This document shows, in pieces, positions 6,622 to 15,646 of a stretch of DNA of 55,125 bases. The notes under the pieces are model-generated. The model did no database searches. It worked only from the letters and a program-made list of their open reading frames with translations, and was not told the origin of the DNA. The translations under genes were made by a program, and so were the position numbers. The stretch spans positions 1 through 55,125 of the forward strand of contig JAFDDG010000016.1 of NCBI GenBank assembly GCA_019310965.1, given 5' to 3'. Origin of the DNA: Deltaproteobacteria bacterium (GTDB taxonomy: Bacteria; Myxococcota_A; UBA9160; SMWR01). Position 1 is the stretch's first letter; every line of letters starts with the position of its first letter.

Positions 6622-7974
6622 ATGGCCACACCTCAGGTCACCACGCGGATCCTGCGCCGCCTGCTCGCCAGCGGCGTGCACGCGCGCGCTGAACGCCTGC
6701 TGGCCCGCATGGCGCCGGCCGACATCGCCCCCCTCTTCTCCGGCCTCACCCACGAGGAAGTCGCGACCGTCGTCGACTTGCTGTTCCGTCAGCGGCGCGC
6801 CGCACGCGTGCTGCGCGCGCTGCCCTCGGAGATGCTGCCCGAGATCTTCAATGCGGTGAGCGACGAGCGCCTGGCCGGCGTGCTCAAGCGTCTCGAGATC
6901 GACGATCTGCTCGAGATGGTCGAGTGGATTCCTGAGGAGCGCCGCGCCGCGGTGGTCGGCGGCCTGCCGGAGACTCTGCGCTCCGAGCTCGAGAAGGCCG
7001 AGCTCTATCCCGAGTCGAGCGCGGGCCGCGTGATGCAGACACGCTTTGCATCCCTCGACGAGAAGATGACCTCACAGGAGGCGATCGAGTCGCTGCGCGC
7101 TCGTGCCGACGACGACGAGTCGATCCTCTATCTCTACGTGGTCGACGACCAACGCGCACTGCGCGGCGTCGTGCCCATTCGCCGGCTGGTCTCGGCTCCG
7201 CCGGCGCGCCGTATCCAGGACCTGATGATTCCCGATCCCGTCAGCGTGACGCCGGACTCGGACCAGGAAGAGGTGGCGCAGATCGTGGCGCGCTACGACC
7301 TGCTCGCGGTGCCGGTGACGGATGTCGACGGCCGCATGCTCGGCGTCATCACCGTCGACGACGTGATCGATGTCATCACCGAAGAGGCCACCGAGGATAT
7401 GTACCACCTGGCCGGCCTCTCGGAAGCCGACCGCGTGTTCAGCCCGGCGCATACGTCGGTGCGCAAGCGTCTGCCGTGGATGCTGGTGAACCTGGGCACC
7501 GCGTTCCTCGCCGCCTGGGTGGTGGGTCTCTTCGAGCGCACCCTCGAGCAGGTGGTGGCCCTCGCCATCTTCATGCCCGTGGTCGCCGGCATGGGCGGCA
7601 ACGGCGGCGTGCAGGCGCTCACGGTGATTACACGCGCCATCGCGCTCGGCGAGATCGAGTTCTCGAGCGGGGTGCGCGCGGCGCTGAAGGAGCTCGCCGT
7701 CGGGCTCGTGATGGGCAGCATCACCGGCGTCGTGAGCGCGGGCATCGCCTACGCGACGGTCGGGAACCCGGCCATGGGCCTCGCGCTCTTCCTGTCCATG
7801 GTGGTCACGATGGCTGTCGCGGGCCTGATGGGCGCCGCCGTGCCGCTGCTGCTGAAGGCCGTGCACCAGGATCCGGCGCTGGGTGCTGGCGTCATCGTCA
7901 CGACCTTCACGGACGTTTTCGGCTTCTTCTCCTTCCTCGGGATCGGCACGCTGCTGATCGACCAGCTGACCTGA
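6622..7974 (+). CDS. mgtE: MgtE-type magnesium channel
   Basis: Inner-membrane Mg2+ channel of 450 residues, the standard MgtE length. In order: N-terminal helical domain (about 20-125), two CBS domains (about 135-255, with L-M-I-P-D-P-V-S-V-T at 201-210), a connecting helix, and five membrane segments from about 285. The pore signatures P-V-V-A-G-M-G-G-N-G-G-V-Q (319-331) and D-P-A-L-G-A-G-V-I-V-T-T-F-T-D (417-431) are intact. Asp431 corresponds to the ion-selecting Asp of characterised MgtE. In this family the N and CBS domains sense cytosolic Mg2+ and close the channel when it is high. It is the only plus-strand gene in the first 17 kb and is monocistronic. Confidence 0.96.
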   Translation: MATPQVTTRILRRLLASGVHARAERLLARMAPADIAPLFSGLTHEEVATVVDLLFRQRRAARVLRALPSEMLPEIFNAVSDERLAGVLKRLEIDDLLEMVEWIPEERRAAVVGGLPETLRSELEKAELYPESSAGRVMQTRFASLDEKMTSQEAIESLRARADDDESILYLYVVDDQRALRGVVPIRRLVSAPPARRIQDLMIPDPVSVTPDSDQEEVAQIVARYDLLAVPVTDVDGRMLGVITVDDVIDVITEEATEDMYHLAGLSEADRVFSPAHTSVRKRLPWMLVNLGTAFLAAWVVGLFERTLEQVVALAIFMPVVAGMGGNGGVQALTVITRAIALGEIEFSSGVRAALKELAVGLVMGSITGVVSAGIAYATVGNPAMGLALFLSMVVTMAVAGLMGAAVPLLLKAVHQDPALGAGVIVTTFTDVFGFFSFLGIGTLLIDQLT

Positions 7975-8154
7975 CCAGCCGAAGTCCAGCGGACATCCAC
8001 CGCGATCGCGGGAGCGTCGACGAGGCCCGTCAGACACGCCAACGCCCGAGCGCGGGCATAGAGGCCTGCCGGCGCTGCCCCCTCGGCCGTTCGCCGTACT
8101 CCGATCGGCGTGGCGGATGGCGAGCGTCAGCGGCGTGACCCGGACGCAGCGCTG

Positions 8155-8988
8155 CTAGCCGCGAGATGGGCGGAATAACACCAGGGTCAGATCGTCCGGC
8201 TTCGAAGGCCTGTCGGCCCCGTCCTGCTGCATCCGGCGGCGCGCCGTGTCCACCAATCGGGACGCCGCCTCCGACGGCGTTCCCGTGCGCGCCATCTCCA
8301 CGATCTCCTCCGTGTGCATATTGTCGAAGAGACCATCGCTCGCCACCACGGCGGTGTCGTGCGGCGCGAGCCGACGCGCCGCACCGATCTCGATGCGCAT
8401 ATCGGGAGATCCCAGCACATTCGACACCACGTGCCGATCCGCGTGGTGCATGGCCTCTTCCTCGTCGAGGATGCCGGCCTCGAGGGCAAAGCCCACCGGC
8501 GAATGTGACACCGTCTGCAGCTTGAGCCTGCCGCGTTGGCCGAAGAGCAGGACGGCCGAATCGCCCACGTGATACGGCCGCACACTGCGGCGTTCGACCG
8601 TGAGCGCGGCAAGGGTTGTCATGCCACTGCCGGCGCTGTCCCGCACCGCACGGTTCGCCGCCTCGAAGCCGTCGAGCACCGCGCCGCGCAAAGAGGCATT
8701 CGCCTGCCGCCGGGTCACGGACAACGCCAGGGTCGTCACGGCCAATTCGGCTGCACGCGCGCCGCCGCGCTCGCCGCCTACGCCGTCGGCCACGGCCAGC
8801 AGCGCTGTGTCGTCGTCGATGCGAACCACGGCGGCGGCATCCTGGTTCTGATCGCGGTCCGGCGCAGGCGCCGAAAAGACCACCGCCGTACCCCCGGCGA
8901 CCGCCCACACCTCGACATCGTCCATCTCGGCCGACACGAAGAGCGCCGGCTGTTCACCGACCTCATCGCCTGCCACGGCGCGACTCAT
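8155..8988 (-). CDS. PP2C-family serine/threonine phosphatase
   Basis: A 277-residue cytosolic Mg/Mn-dependent phosphatase. The metal-binding motifs are present: D-Q-N-Q-D-A (46-51), A-D-G-V-G-G (67-72), S-G-M-T-T-L-A, H-V-G-D-S-A-V and A-S-D-G-L-F-D-N, with D-D-L-T-L-V-L near the C-terminus. The acidic H-A-D-R-H-V-V-S-N-V-L-G segment also fits. PP2C enzymes reverse Ser/Thr phosphorylation; no kinase gene is adjacent, so the substrate is open. The gene starts nine bases after the stop of the tandem thioredoxin-fold gene and is probably the last gene of the alaC-hom-thrC-ribE unit. The 180 bp beyond its 3' end, towards mgtE, show nothing distinct. Confidence 0.9.
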   Translation of the reverse strand: MSRAVAGDEVGEQPALFVSAEMDDVEVWAVAGGTAVVFSAPAPDRDQNQDAAAVVRIDDDTALLAVADGVGGERGGARAAELAVTTLALSVTRRQANASLRGAVLDGFEAANRAVRDSAGSGMTTLAALTVERRSVRPYHVGDSAVLLFGQRGRLKLQTVSHSPVGFALEAGILDEEEAMHHADRHVVSNVLGSPDMRIEIGAARRLAPHDTAVVASDGLFDNMHTEEIVEMARTGTPSEAASRLVDTARRRMQQDGADRPSKPDDLTLVLFRPSRG

Positions 8989-8997
8989 GCCGCGGCG

Positions 8998-9699
8998 TCA
9001 ACTCGCAACGGCATACGTCTCTTCCAGGTAGCGCGTGATGTCGGCGGACTCGAACATCTCGCGGCCCGTATTGGGATCGACGAGATACGGAACCTGCATC
9101 CTGCCGGAGCGCGACACGAAGGCGTCGCGGCACTGGCCGCCCTTGGCGACATTGTGCAGCCGGTAGGAGAGCTCCAGGCTGGAGAGCTTCTCACGCACCA
9201 GTCGGCAGAAGGGAGACGCCTCATAGCTCCAGAGCTCGAGGGGCCGTTCCGCTCGCCGCGCCTGCCGATAACGGGCGCCAGCGGCCGGACGCCAGAGCGA
9301 GGCCAGCATCGCGGTCGCGTCGTTCAGCGCGCCGGGGCGCAAGAGCCGGGGCGCCTCTCCTTCGCCGTACTGCGCGAAGAGGTACGCGACGATGTCGTCC
9401 GACTCGTACATCTCCTGGCCGGTATTCGGATCGACGAGGTAGGGAAACATCGCCTTGCCACCCCGGGCCTTGACCTCTTCGCGATAATTCGGCCCCCCTT
9501 TGGGACACGGACGAATCAAGGCGTCGAGATCGAGGATCGAAAGCGCCTCGCGCGCCTTGCGACAGAAGGGGCAGGCTTCGAATTCGTACAGCTCGAGCAG
9601 CTGGGCGGGACGTCGTCCGCGCTGTGCCACCTGGGCGCCGGACCCCAGACGCGCCAGGGTCGTCGCCAGGGAGCTCGTCACTGCCAGCGCACGCTTCAT
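8998..9699 (-). CDS. Tandem GST_N/glutaredoxin-like thioredoxin-fold protein
   Basis: A 233-residue protein made of two similar thioredoxin-fold domains. Domain 1 (about 33-115) has the redox motif C-P-F-C at 43-46 and F-P-Y-L-V-D-P-N-T-G-Q-E-M-Y-E-S. Domain 2 (about 152-230) has S-P-F-C at 162-165 and V-P-Y-L-V-D-P-N-T-G-R-E-M-F-E-S. The second domain lacks the first cysteine, so only the first can form a dithiol. The duplicated Y-L-V-D-P-N-T-G block indicates an internal duplication of a GST N-terminal-type unit; the all-helical GST C-domain is absent. Similar tandem proteins occur in cyanobacteria and plastids with unclear function. The start overlaps the ribE stop (ATGA), so the two are translationally coupled. 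Confidence 0.82.
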   Translation of the reverse strand: MKRALAVTSSLATTLARLGSGAQVAQRGRRPAQLLELYEFEACPFCRKAREALSILDLDALIRPCPKGGPNYREEVKARGGKAMFPYLVDPNTGQEMYESDDIVAYLFAQYGEGEAPRLLRPGALNDATAMLASLWRPAAGARYRQARRAERPLELWSYEASPFCRLVREKLSSLELSYRLHNVAKGGQCRDAFVSRSGRMQVPYLVDPNTGREMFESADITRYLEETYAVAS

Positions 9700-10313
9700 G
9701 CACCGCCCTCCCCGGGCCCGGGGGCGAGGCGCTCGAGATACCTCTTCAGGTACTTCCCCAGCACATCCACCTCGAGGTTCACGGCGTCACCCGGCTGACG
9801 CGAGCCCAGGGTCGTCACCTCGAGGGTGTGCGGAATCAGCGCGACGTCAAAGCCGTCGTCGTACGCTTGCACGACCGTGAGGGATACACCGTCGATGGCC
9901 ACCGAGCCCTTCGGCACGAGGTATTGGGCCACGTCGGCATCACAGCCCACCACGAAGCGCACGTCGTCGCCCGCGCGTTCGAGGGCACGGACGATCCCCA
10001 CGCCATCCACGTGGCCCTGCACGATGTGGCCGTCCAGTCGGCCGTCGGCGCGCATGGCGCGCTCGAGATTCACCGGCGAGCCGACGGCGAGCGCTCCCAG
10101 AGACGTGCGCTCGAGGGTCTCCTTCACCGCCTCGAACGCCAGCCGTTCCGGCTCGACCGCAACAGCGGTCAGACATACGCCGTTGACGGCAACCGAATCG
10201 CCGATGCGCAGGCCTTCTGTGACCGCCGACGCCTCGATTGCGAAGCGGGTGAGGCTGCCCTGCGGAGCGCCCTCCGCGACGCGCCCGACGGTCTCGACGA
10301 TTCCCGTGAACAC
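9696..10313 (-). CDS. ribE: Riboflavin synthase, alpha chain
   Basis: Catalyses the last step of riboflavin synthesis: dismutation of two 6,7-dimethyl-8-ribityllumazine molecules. The 205 residues hold two lumazine-binding repeats: F-T-G-I-V-E-T-V-G-R-V opens the first, and G-H-I-V-Q-G-H-V-D-G-V-G opens the second near the middle. Length is normal. The start is GTG at 10313 without an obvious Shine-Dalgarno. No other rib gene and no FMN-riboswitch-like leader is nearby; it sits 25 bp downstream of thrC and overlaps the thioredoxin-fold gene, so it is detached from any rib operon. Confidence 0.93.
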   Translation of the reverse strand: MFTGIVETVGRVAEGAPQGSLTRFAIEASAVTEGLRIGDSVAVNGVCLTAVAVEPERLAFEAVKETLERTSLGALAVGSPVNLERAMRADGRLDGHIVQGHVDGVGIVRALERAGDDVRFVVGCDADVAQYLVPKGSVAIDGVSLTVVQAYDDGFDVALIPHTLEVTTLGSRQPGDAVNLEVDVLGKYLKRYLERLAPGPGEGGA

Positions 10314-10338
10314 GGGAGGAGTCTAGCAGGGGCTGCGG

Positions 10339-11691
10339 CTAGGCCCCGAAGCGCTGCTCGATCTCGCGCAACATCGCGCCGCGGACCAGAGCGTAGTCGG
10401 GCGCGAGCTCGATGGGCGGATTGGCGTAGGCTGCCTCCATGCCCTCGAGCTGCATCTGGTGATACTTCACCTTGAAGTCGACGAACTTCAAGCCGTGGGC
10501 AGTGGAGATCACCACCACGCGATCGCTCGGACGGATCACGCCGCGGGCGAAGAGCTTCTCCATCGCCGCCAAGGCGACACCGGTATGCGGGCAGTTGAAC
10601 AGACCCGTGCGATCGGCGCGACCGCAGGCATCCGCGAGCTCCGCCTCGCTGGCCTGTTCGACGATGCCGTCGTAGCGCTGGATCGCGTCGATGGCCTTCT
10701 GGATCGACACCGGGTTCCCGATCTGGATCGCAGACGCCAGCGTCGGCCGGGCATGGATCGGCTCAAAGACCTCGAAGTTGCGCTGGTAGGCGAGATAGAG
10801 GGGGTTCGCCGCCTCCGCCTGGGCGCACACGATGCGCGGCTTGCGTTCGATGAGCCCGAGCTCGAGACAGAGGTCGAGGCCCTTGGCCAGCGCGGAGACA
10901 TTTCCCAGGTTGCCTCCGGGAATCACGATCCAGTCCGGCACCTCCCAGTCGAGCTGCTCGATGATCTCGACGCCGACGGTCTTCTGCCCCTCGATGCGTA
11001 GACTGTTCATCGAGTTGGCCAGGTAGATGCCGTCCTTTTCCGAGATCTCCTTCACGATCTCCATGCAGCCGTCGAAGTCGGTGTCGAGGGCGAAGACGAT
11101 GGCCCCATTGGCGACGGGCTGGATCAGCTGGGCCACCGAGACTTTGCCCCGCGGCAGAAAGACCACCGCCGGGATGTTCGCCGCCGCCGCGTAAGCCGAG
11201 AGCGCCGCCGACGTATCGCCGGTGGAAGCGCACGCCACTGCCGGGATCTCGCGCCCGCGCGCGATCATCTCCTTCACCATCGAGACCAACACGGTCATGC
11301 CCAGGTCCTTGAAGGAGCCGGTGTGGCTGTTGCCGCATTGCTTGATCCAGAGGTCCTCGAGGCCGAGCTCCGCGCCGTACCGCTGGGCCCAGAAGAGGTT
11401 CGTGTTGCCCTCGTACATGGAGACCACGTTCTCGGGCTCGACCTCCGGCAGCACCCACTCCTTCTTGCCCCACACACCGCTGCCGTAGGGCCACTCGGTG
11501 GAGTGCGCCCGGTCGCGGAACAGAGCCTTCCAAGCGGCGGCCGAGAGCTTGGCGAGCTCGGCCATGTCGTGATGCACCTCGAGCAGGTGCCCATCCCGGG
11601 ATTTGTAGACGATCTCGTCCAGGGGGTACGTCTCGCTGTGATCGGCAATGCTGCGAAAATGCGCGCGATAGACAGGCTTGGCGTCGCTCAT
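10339..11691 (-). CDS. thrC: Threonine synthase
   Basis: PLP enzyme converting O-phosphohomoserine to threonine. The 450 residues include the PLP-lysine motif [10 protein letters not shown], the upstream Y-E-G-N-T-N-L, and the phosphate-binding [10 protein letters not shown]. The N-terminal segment ([11 protein letters not shown]) resembles the longer delta-proteobacterial or plant-like forms rather than the short Bacillus form. Its ATG overlaps the hom stop by one base (TGATG), so the two are coupled. It carries out the second branch step of the aspartate pathway after homoserine dehydrogenase; no thrB (homoserine kinase) is adjacent and it must lie elsewhere. Confidence 0.95.
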   Translation of the reverse strand: MSDAKPVYRAHFRSIADHSETYPLDEIVYKSRDGHLLEVHHDMAELAKLSAAAWKALFRDRAHSTEWPYGSGVWGKKEWVLPEVEPENVVSMYEGNTNLFWAQRYGAELGLEDLWIKQCGNSHTGSFKDLGMTVLVSMVKEMIARGREIPAVACASTGDTSAALSAYAAAANIPAVVFLPRGKVSVAQLIQPVANGAIVFALDTDFDGCMEIVKEISEKDGIYLANSMNSLRIEGQKTVGVEIIEQLDWEVPDWIVIPGGNLGNVSALAKGLDLCLELGLIERKPRIVCAQAEAANPLYLAYQRNFEVFEPIHARPTLASAIQIGNPVSIQKAIDAIQRYDGIVEQASEAELADACGRADRTGLFNCPHTGVALAAMEKLFARGVIRPSDRVVVISTAHGLKFVDFKVKYHQMQLEGMEAAYANPPIELAPDYALVRGAMLREIEQRFGA

Positions 11692-13031
11692 CAGAGCTCC
11701 TCCTCGATCCGCAACACGCGGGTCGGTGCCGTCACATCGGCAAGCTCGTCGATCCGCTCGAGGGCCGCGCGAACGGCCGACTCCGGCGCCGGATGCGTAA
11801 ACACGATGACCGGCACGGATGCGGCGGAATCTCCGCGGCCCTTTTGCAGCACGGACCGGATGCCGATGCCGTGCTCTCCGAGTTCACCGGCGAGATGTCC
11901 CAGCACGCCGGGACAGTCCAACGCGGTGAAGCGCAGGTAGAAGCTTCCCACGAGCTCGCCGAGGGGCACCAGAGGCTTCGGCGCGAGCACCTCGGGCATG
12001 TAGGACAGCGGCGCCACCCGGCCAGCACCGCCGCGGCCGATCTCCCGGGCGATCTCCATCAGGTCGGCGACCACGGCGCTCGCCGTGGGCATCTCGCCGG
12101 CACCGGCGCCGTAGAAGAGCGTCTCGCCGACGGCGTCGCCGATCACCGCCACCGCATTCATCGCGCCGTCGACCCGCGCCAACAAGCTGTCGATCGGCAC
12201 CAGAGTGGGGTGCACGCGCACCTCGATGCGCTCGCTGCCCCCCTCGCGCCGGGCCTTGGCGATGCCGAGCAGCTTGATGCGAAAGCCGAATTCCTGGGCG
12301 GCCTCGAAGTCGTCCGGCGTGAGCCCGACGATGCCCTCGGTGGGCACCTGCTTGAAGGTCAGCTCCGCACCGAAGGCCATGGCTGCCAACAGAGTGAGCT
12401 TGTGAGCGGCATCGACGCCCTCGACATCGAAGGTCGGATCCGCCTCGGCGTAGCCCAGCTCCTGGGCGCGCTTCAGCACCACTTCGAAGTCTTCGCCGGT
12501 GCTCTCCATCTCCGACAGCACGTAGTTGCTGGTGCCATTGAGAATCCCGTAGAGCGCATCGATGTGATTGGCCGCGAGCCCTTCGCGCAGCGAACGCAGA
12601 ATCGGAATGCCACCCGCAACGCTGGCTTCGAAGGCCACATCCACGCCGCTCTCGGCCGCCTTCGCGAAAATCTCGGCCCCGTGCAGCGCGAGCAGGGCCT
12701 TGTTCGCCGTGACCACGTGCTTGCCGTTCTCGATCGAGCGCAGGATCAGGCGACGCGCCACGTCGTAGCCCCCGATGAGCTCCACCACGATGTCGACCTG
12801 CGGGTCGGCGACGAGCCCTTCCGAGTCCGCATCGAAGCGGATGTCACCCAGATCGAAGCCGCGGTCGCTCTCCGTGTCGAGATCGGCGACGCGAACCAGA
12901 CGCAACGGCGCGCCGAGCCGCTGCTCGATCACGTCGGCGTTCTGGGACAGGACCTTGGCGACGCCGGTCCCGATCGTGCCGAAGCCGATCAACCCGACGC
13001 CGATCGGTCGCTTGTCGGACACTCCGCTCAC
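11691..13031 (-). CDS. hom: Homoserine dehydrogenase
   Basis: NAD(P)H-dependent reduction of aspartate semialdehyde to homoserine. Three parts are visible in 446 residues: an N-terminal Rossmann domain with [12 protein letters not shown], the central catalytic domain with G-I-L-N-G-T-S-N-Y and [16 protein letters not shown], and a C-terminal ACT domain ([15 protein letters not shown]), which in this family binds threonine for feedback inhibition. The start is GTG overlapping the alaC stop (GTGA); a second in-frame GTG lies three codons on. Middle gene of alaC-hom-thrC. Confidence 0.96.
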   Translation of the reverse strand: MSGVSDKRPIGVGLIGFGTIGTGVAKVLSQNADVIEQRLGAPLRLVRVADLDTESDRGFDLGDIRFDADSEGLVADPQVDIVVELIGGYDVARRLILRSIENGKHVVTANKALLALHGAEIFAKAAESGVDVAFEASVAGGIPILRSLREGLAANHIDALYGILNGTSNYVLSEMESTGEDFEVVLKRAQELGYAEADPTFDVEGVDAAHKLTLLAAMAFGAELTFKQVPTEGIVGLTPDDFEAAQEFGFRIKLLGIAKARREGGSERIEVRVHPTLVPIDSLLARVDGAMNAVAVIGDAVGETLFYGAGAGEMPTASAVVADLMEIAREIGRGGAGRVAPLSYMPEVLAPKPLVPLGELVGSFYLRFTALDCPGVLGHLAGELGEHGIGIRSVLQKGRGDSAASVPVIVFTHPAPESAVRAALERIDELADVTAPTRVLRIEEEL

Positions 13032-14242
13032 GCCCCCACCCCCGCATCGCGCAGAAAGCTCCGGATGCCGCGCACCGCCTGTCGAATGCGGTGGCGGTTC
13101 TCGATCAGCGAAAACCGCACGTAGCCCTCACCGTTCGCGCCGAAGCCGACGCCCGGGGACACTGCCACCTTGGCTTCCAGCAGCAGGCGTTTCGAGAACT
13201 CGAGCGAGCCCAGCTCCTGCAGCGGCTCCGGAATCGGCGCCCAGACGAACATGGTGCCGAGCGGCTTCTCGATCTTCCAGCAGCCCTCGCCGGGCTTGCC
13301 GAGCGCATCGATCAAAGTGTCGCGGCGCCGCCGGTATTCCTCTTTGTTTTGCTCCACCACGTCCTGCGGCCCGCGCAGCGCCACGATCGCGCCGATCTGG
13401 ATCGCCTGGGGCATGCCGTAGTCGAGGTAGCTCTTGATGCGCCCGAGAGCGTGGATCATGTCGGAGTTGCCGCAGGCGAACCCCACCCGCCAACCCGCCA
13501 TGGAGTGGCTCTTCGAGAGTGACACGAACTCGATGGCCACGTCCTTCGCGCCGGGCACCTCGAGGATGCTCGGCGCCGTGTAGCCGTCGAAGCAGATCTC
13601 CGCGTACGCGAAGTCGTGAATCACCATCAGGTCGTGCTCGCGCGCGAACGCGACGATGCGCTCGAAAAAGGCGCGATCGACGACGGTGGTGGTGGGGTTG
13701 TGCGGGAACGACAGGATCAGCAGCTTCGGCTTGGGCCAGGTGCGCTCCATCGCCTGCTCGAGGTTCGCGATGAAGTCCGTGTCGTGGGTGAGCGGCACGT
13801 GACGCAAGTCGCCGCCGGCGATGATCACCGAGTATTGGTGGATCGGATACGCCGGGTCGGGACACAGCACCACGTCGCCGGGCCCAACGGTCATCAACAC
13901 GAAGTGCGACAGCCCCTCCTTGGCACCGATCACCGCGATGGCTTCGGCTTCCGGATCGAGAGAGACGGCGTGACGCCGCTGATACCATTCGGTGATCGCC
14001 GCGCGCAGGTTCGGTATGCCACGCGATGACGAATAGCGATGGTTGCGCGGATCGCGAGCCGCCTCGCAGATCTTCTCGACCACGTGCGGCGGCGTCGGCA
14101 TGTCGGGGTTGCCCATGCCGAGATCGATGATGTCCTCACCCGCGCGGCGAGCCGTTTTCATCAGCTCGATGACTTCCGCCAGCACATAGGGCGGCAGTCT
14201 ATTCAGTTTGTCGAAGTCGTGACGCACTTCGCCGCTCATCAC
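13028..14242 (-). CDS. alaC: Class I aminotransferase, AlaC-like
   Basis: PLP-dependent aminotransferase of 404 residues. The PLP-lysine lies in [14 protein letters not shown], with the substrate/PLP motifs [12 protein letters not shown] and F-P-H-N-P-T-T-T-V near the middle and R-F-S-L-I-E-N at the C-terminus. The sequence is closest in character to AlaC (glutamate-pyruvate transaminase), which commonly precedes hom in proteobacteria; an LL-diaminopimelate-type or aspartate-type activity cannot be excluded from sequence. The start is GTG (followed by ATG) with GAGGGG about five bases upstream. It is the first gene coupled to hom and thrC. Confidence 0.88.
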   Translation of the reverse strand: MMSGEVRHDFDKLNRLPPYVLAEVIELMKTARRAGEDIIDLGMGNPDMPTPPHVVEKICEAARDPRNHRYSSSRGIPNLRAAITEWYQRRHAVSLDPEAEAIAVIGAKEGLSHFVLMTVGPGDVVLCPDPAYPIHQYSVIIAGGDLRHVPLTHDTDFIANLEQAMERTWPKPKLLILSFPHNPTTTVVDRAFFERIVAFAREHDLMVIHDFAYAEICFDGYTAPSILEVPGAKDVAIEFVSLSKSHSMAGWRVGFACGNSDMIHALGRIKSYLDYGMPQAIQIGAIVALRGPQDVVEQNKEEYRRRRDTLIDALGKPGEGCWKIEKPLGTMFVWAPIPEPLQELGSLEFSKRLLLEAKVAVSPGVGFGANGEGYVRFSLIENRHRIRQAVRGIRSFLRDAGVGA

Positions 14243-14308
14243 GGGACCCCTCGTAATCGCCCAAAGTTATTGGAGAAATTGGCCTGGCGCACCCCTCCCG
14301 GCAGGGCC

Positions 14309-15646
14309 TCAGCGGAGCCGACGGCTGAACGCGGCGTAGAAGGGGAGCCCGGCGCCGAGCAGGCCCAGGCCCACCAGGCACTCCACCGGCCGCTCCCAGA
14401 GCAGCACGGCAGCGACGAACGCGCTGGCCACACAGTAGAGGGCGGGAACCCACGGGTAGCCCCAGGCGCGATAGGGGCGCACCCGATCGGGCTGGCTGCG
14501 GCGCAGGCGATACAGCGCCGCCACGTCGGCGAGGGTGGCCAACAGGATCGCGAACGTGGTGTAGTCGAGCGCTCGTTCGAAGCTGCCGAGCAGCAAGAGG
14601 ATCGCGCTGGCCGTGGCCGCCTGGACCGCAATCGCGACGCTCGGCGTCCGATAGGTCCGGTGTGCCCGCTCCCCGCCGCGGAAGAAGAGCCCATCCAATG
14701 CCATGGCGTAGGCAATGCGCGGCCCCACCAGCACCGTGGCGTTGAGCGTACCGAGGATCGAAGCCAGCACGAACGCCCCGACCAGCCCCCCCGACACCTC
14801 GCCGAAGAGGGCGCGGGCGGCGGCCTCGCCGGCGTTCGGCGCCCCCTGCAGCTCGGCCAACGGCAGCGCGTAGAGGTAGGCGACGTTCACCAGCAGGTAC
14901 AACGCGGTGCACAGCGCCACACCGAGGAACAGCGAGCGGGGCACGTTGCGCGAGGGGTCGCGAATCTCGCTGGCCACGTAGACGCTGGAGTTCCAGCCCA
15001 GGTAGCTGAAGAGCACCGGAGAAAGCGCCAGCCCCAACGCCCCGAGGTCGAGATCGCCGAGCCCACGGACCAGCGGCAGCAGATTCTCACCCCGACCCTC
15101 CCCGAGAATCGGCGCCAGGCAGGCGAAGCCCGCCAGCGCCGTCACCTTGATCACGGCAGTGATGTTGTTCGCGAGTGCCCCCCAGCGCACACCGACGTAG
15201 TTCAGCGCCGAGATCAGCCAGACCAACGCAATCGCCAACAGCAGCGCCTGGGTCGAATCGATGACAACGAAGGTGCCGAGCGCGGCCGCGAAGCCGGCGG
15301 CCAGGGTGGCAACCGTGCCGGCATAGATCACGAAGAACGTCAGCCAGCCGACCAGGAAGCCCGCCAGCGGATGGAACGCCTCGCGCAGGTACACGTAGTC
15401 ACCGCCGGCGCGCGGGTACATGGCGCCGAGCTCGGCGTTGGCCAACGCCCCCGCCAGAGAGAGCAGCCCGCCCAGCGCCCAGACCGCCAGGATCGCTCCG
15501 GGATGCGGCAGCTGACCGGCGATCGCTGCCGGTGTCAGGAAGATGCCGGATCCGATCACTCCGGAGACCACCAGCCACGTGGCATCGGACAGACGCAGCT
15601 CGCGGCTCAGGCGATCGCCAGGATGCGCCTCCGGTGTCGCACTCAA
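14309..15646 (-). CDS. APC-family amino acid permease
   Basis: A 445-residue inner-membrane transporter with about twelve hydrophobic segments. The helix-1 signature V-V-S-G-V-I-G-S-G-I-F-L-T-P is the APC-family substrate loop, and A-M-Y-P-R-A-G-G-D-Y-V-Y-L follows helix 2. It resembles LAT/SteT-like exchangers, so it may carry neutral amino acids; the substrate is not readable from sequence. The start is TTG, overlapping the stop of the GT39-like gene (TTGA). It ends 66 bp before alaC, leaving room for an alaC promoter, but read-through into the amino-acid genes is possible. Confidence 0.9.
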   Translation of the reverse strand: MSATPEAHPGDRLSRELRLSDATWLVVSGVIGSGIFLTPAAIAGQLPHPGAILAVWALGGLLSLAGALANAELGAMYPRAGGDYVYLREAFHPLAGFLVGWLTFFVIYAGTVATLAAGFAAALGTFVVIDSTQALLLAIALVWLISALNYVGVRWGALANNITAVIKVTALAGFACLAPILGEGRGENLLPLVRGLGDLDLGALGLALSPVLFSYLGWNSSVYVASEIRDPSRNVPRSLFLGVALCTALYLLVNVAYLYALPLAELQGAPNAGEAAARALFGEVSGGLVGAFVLASILGTLNATVLVGPRIAYAMALDGLFFRGGERAHRTYRTPSVAIAVQAATASAILLLLGSFERALDYTTFAILLATLADVAALYRLRRSQPDRVRPYRAWGYPWVPALYCVASAFVAAVLLWERPVECLVGLGLLGAGLPFYAAFSRRLR

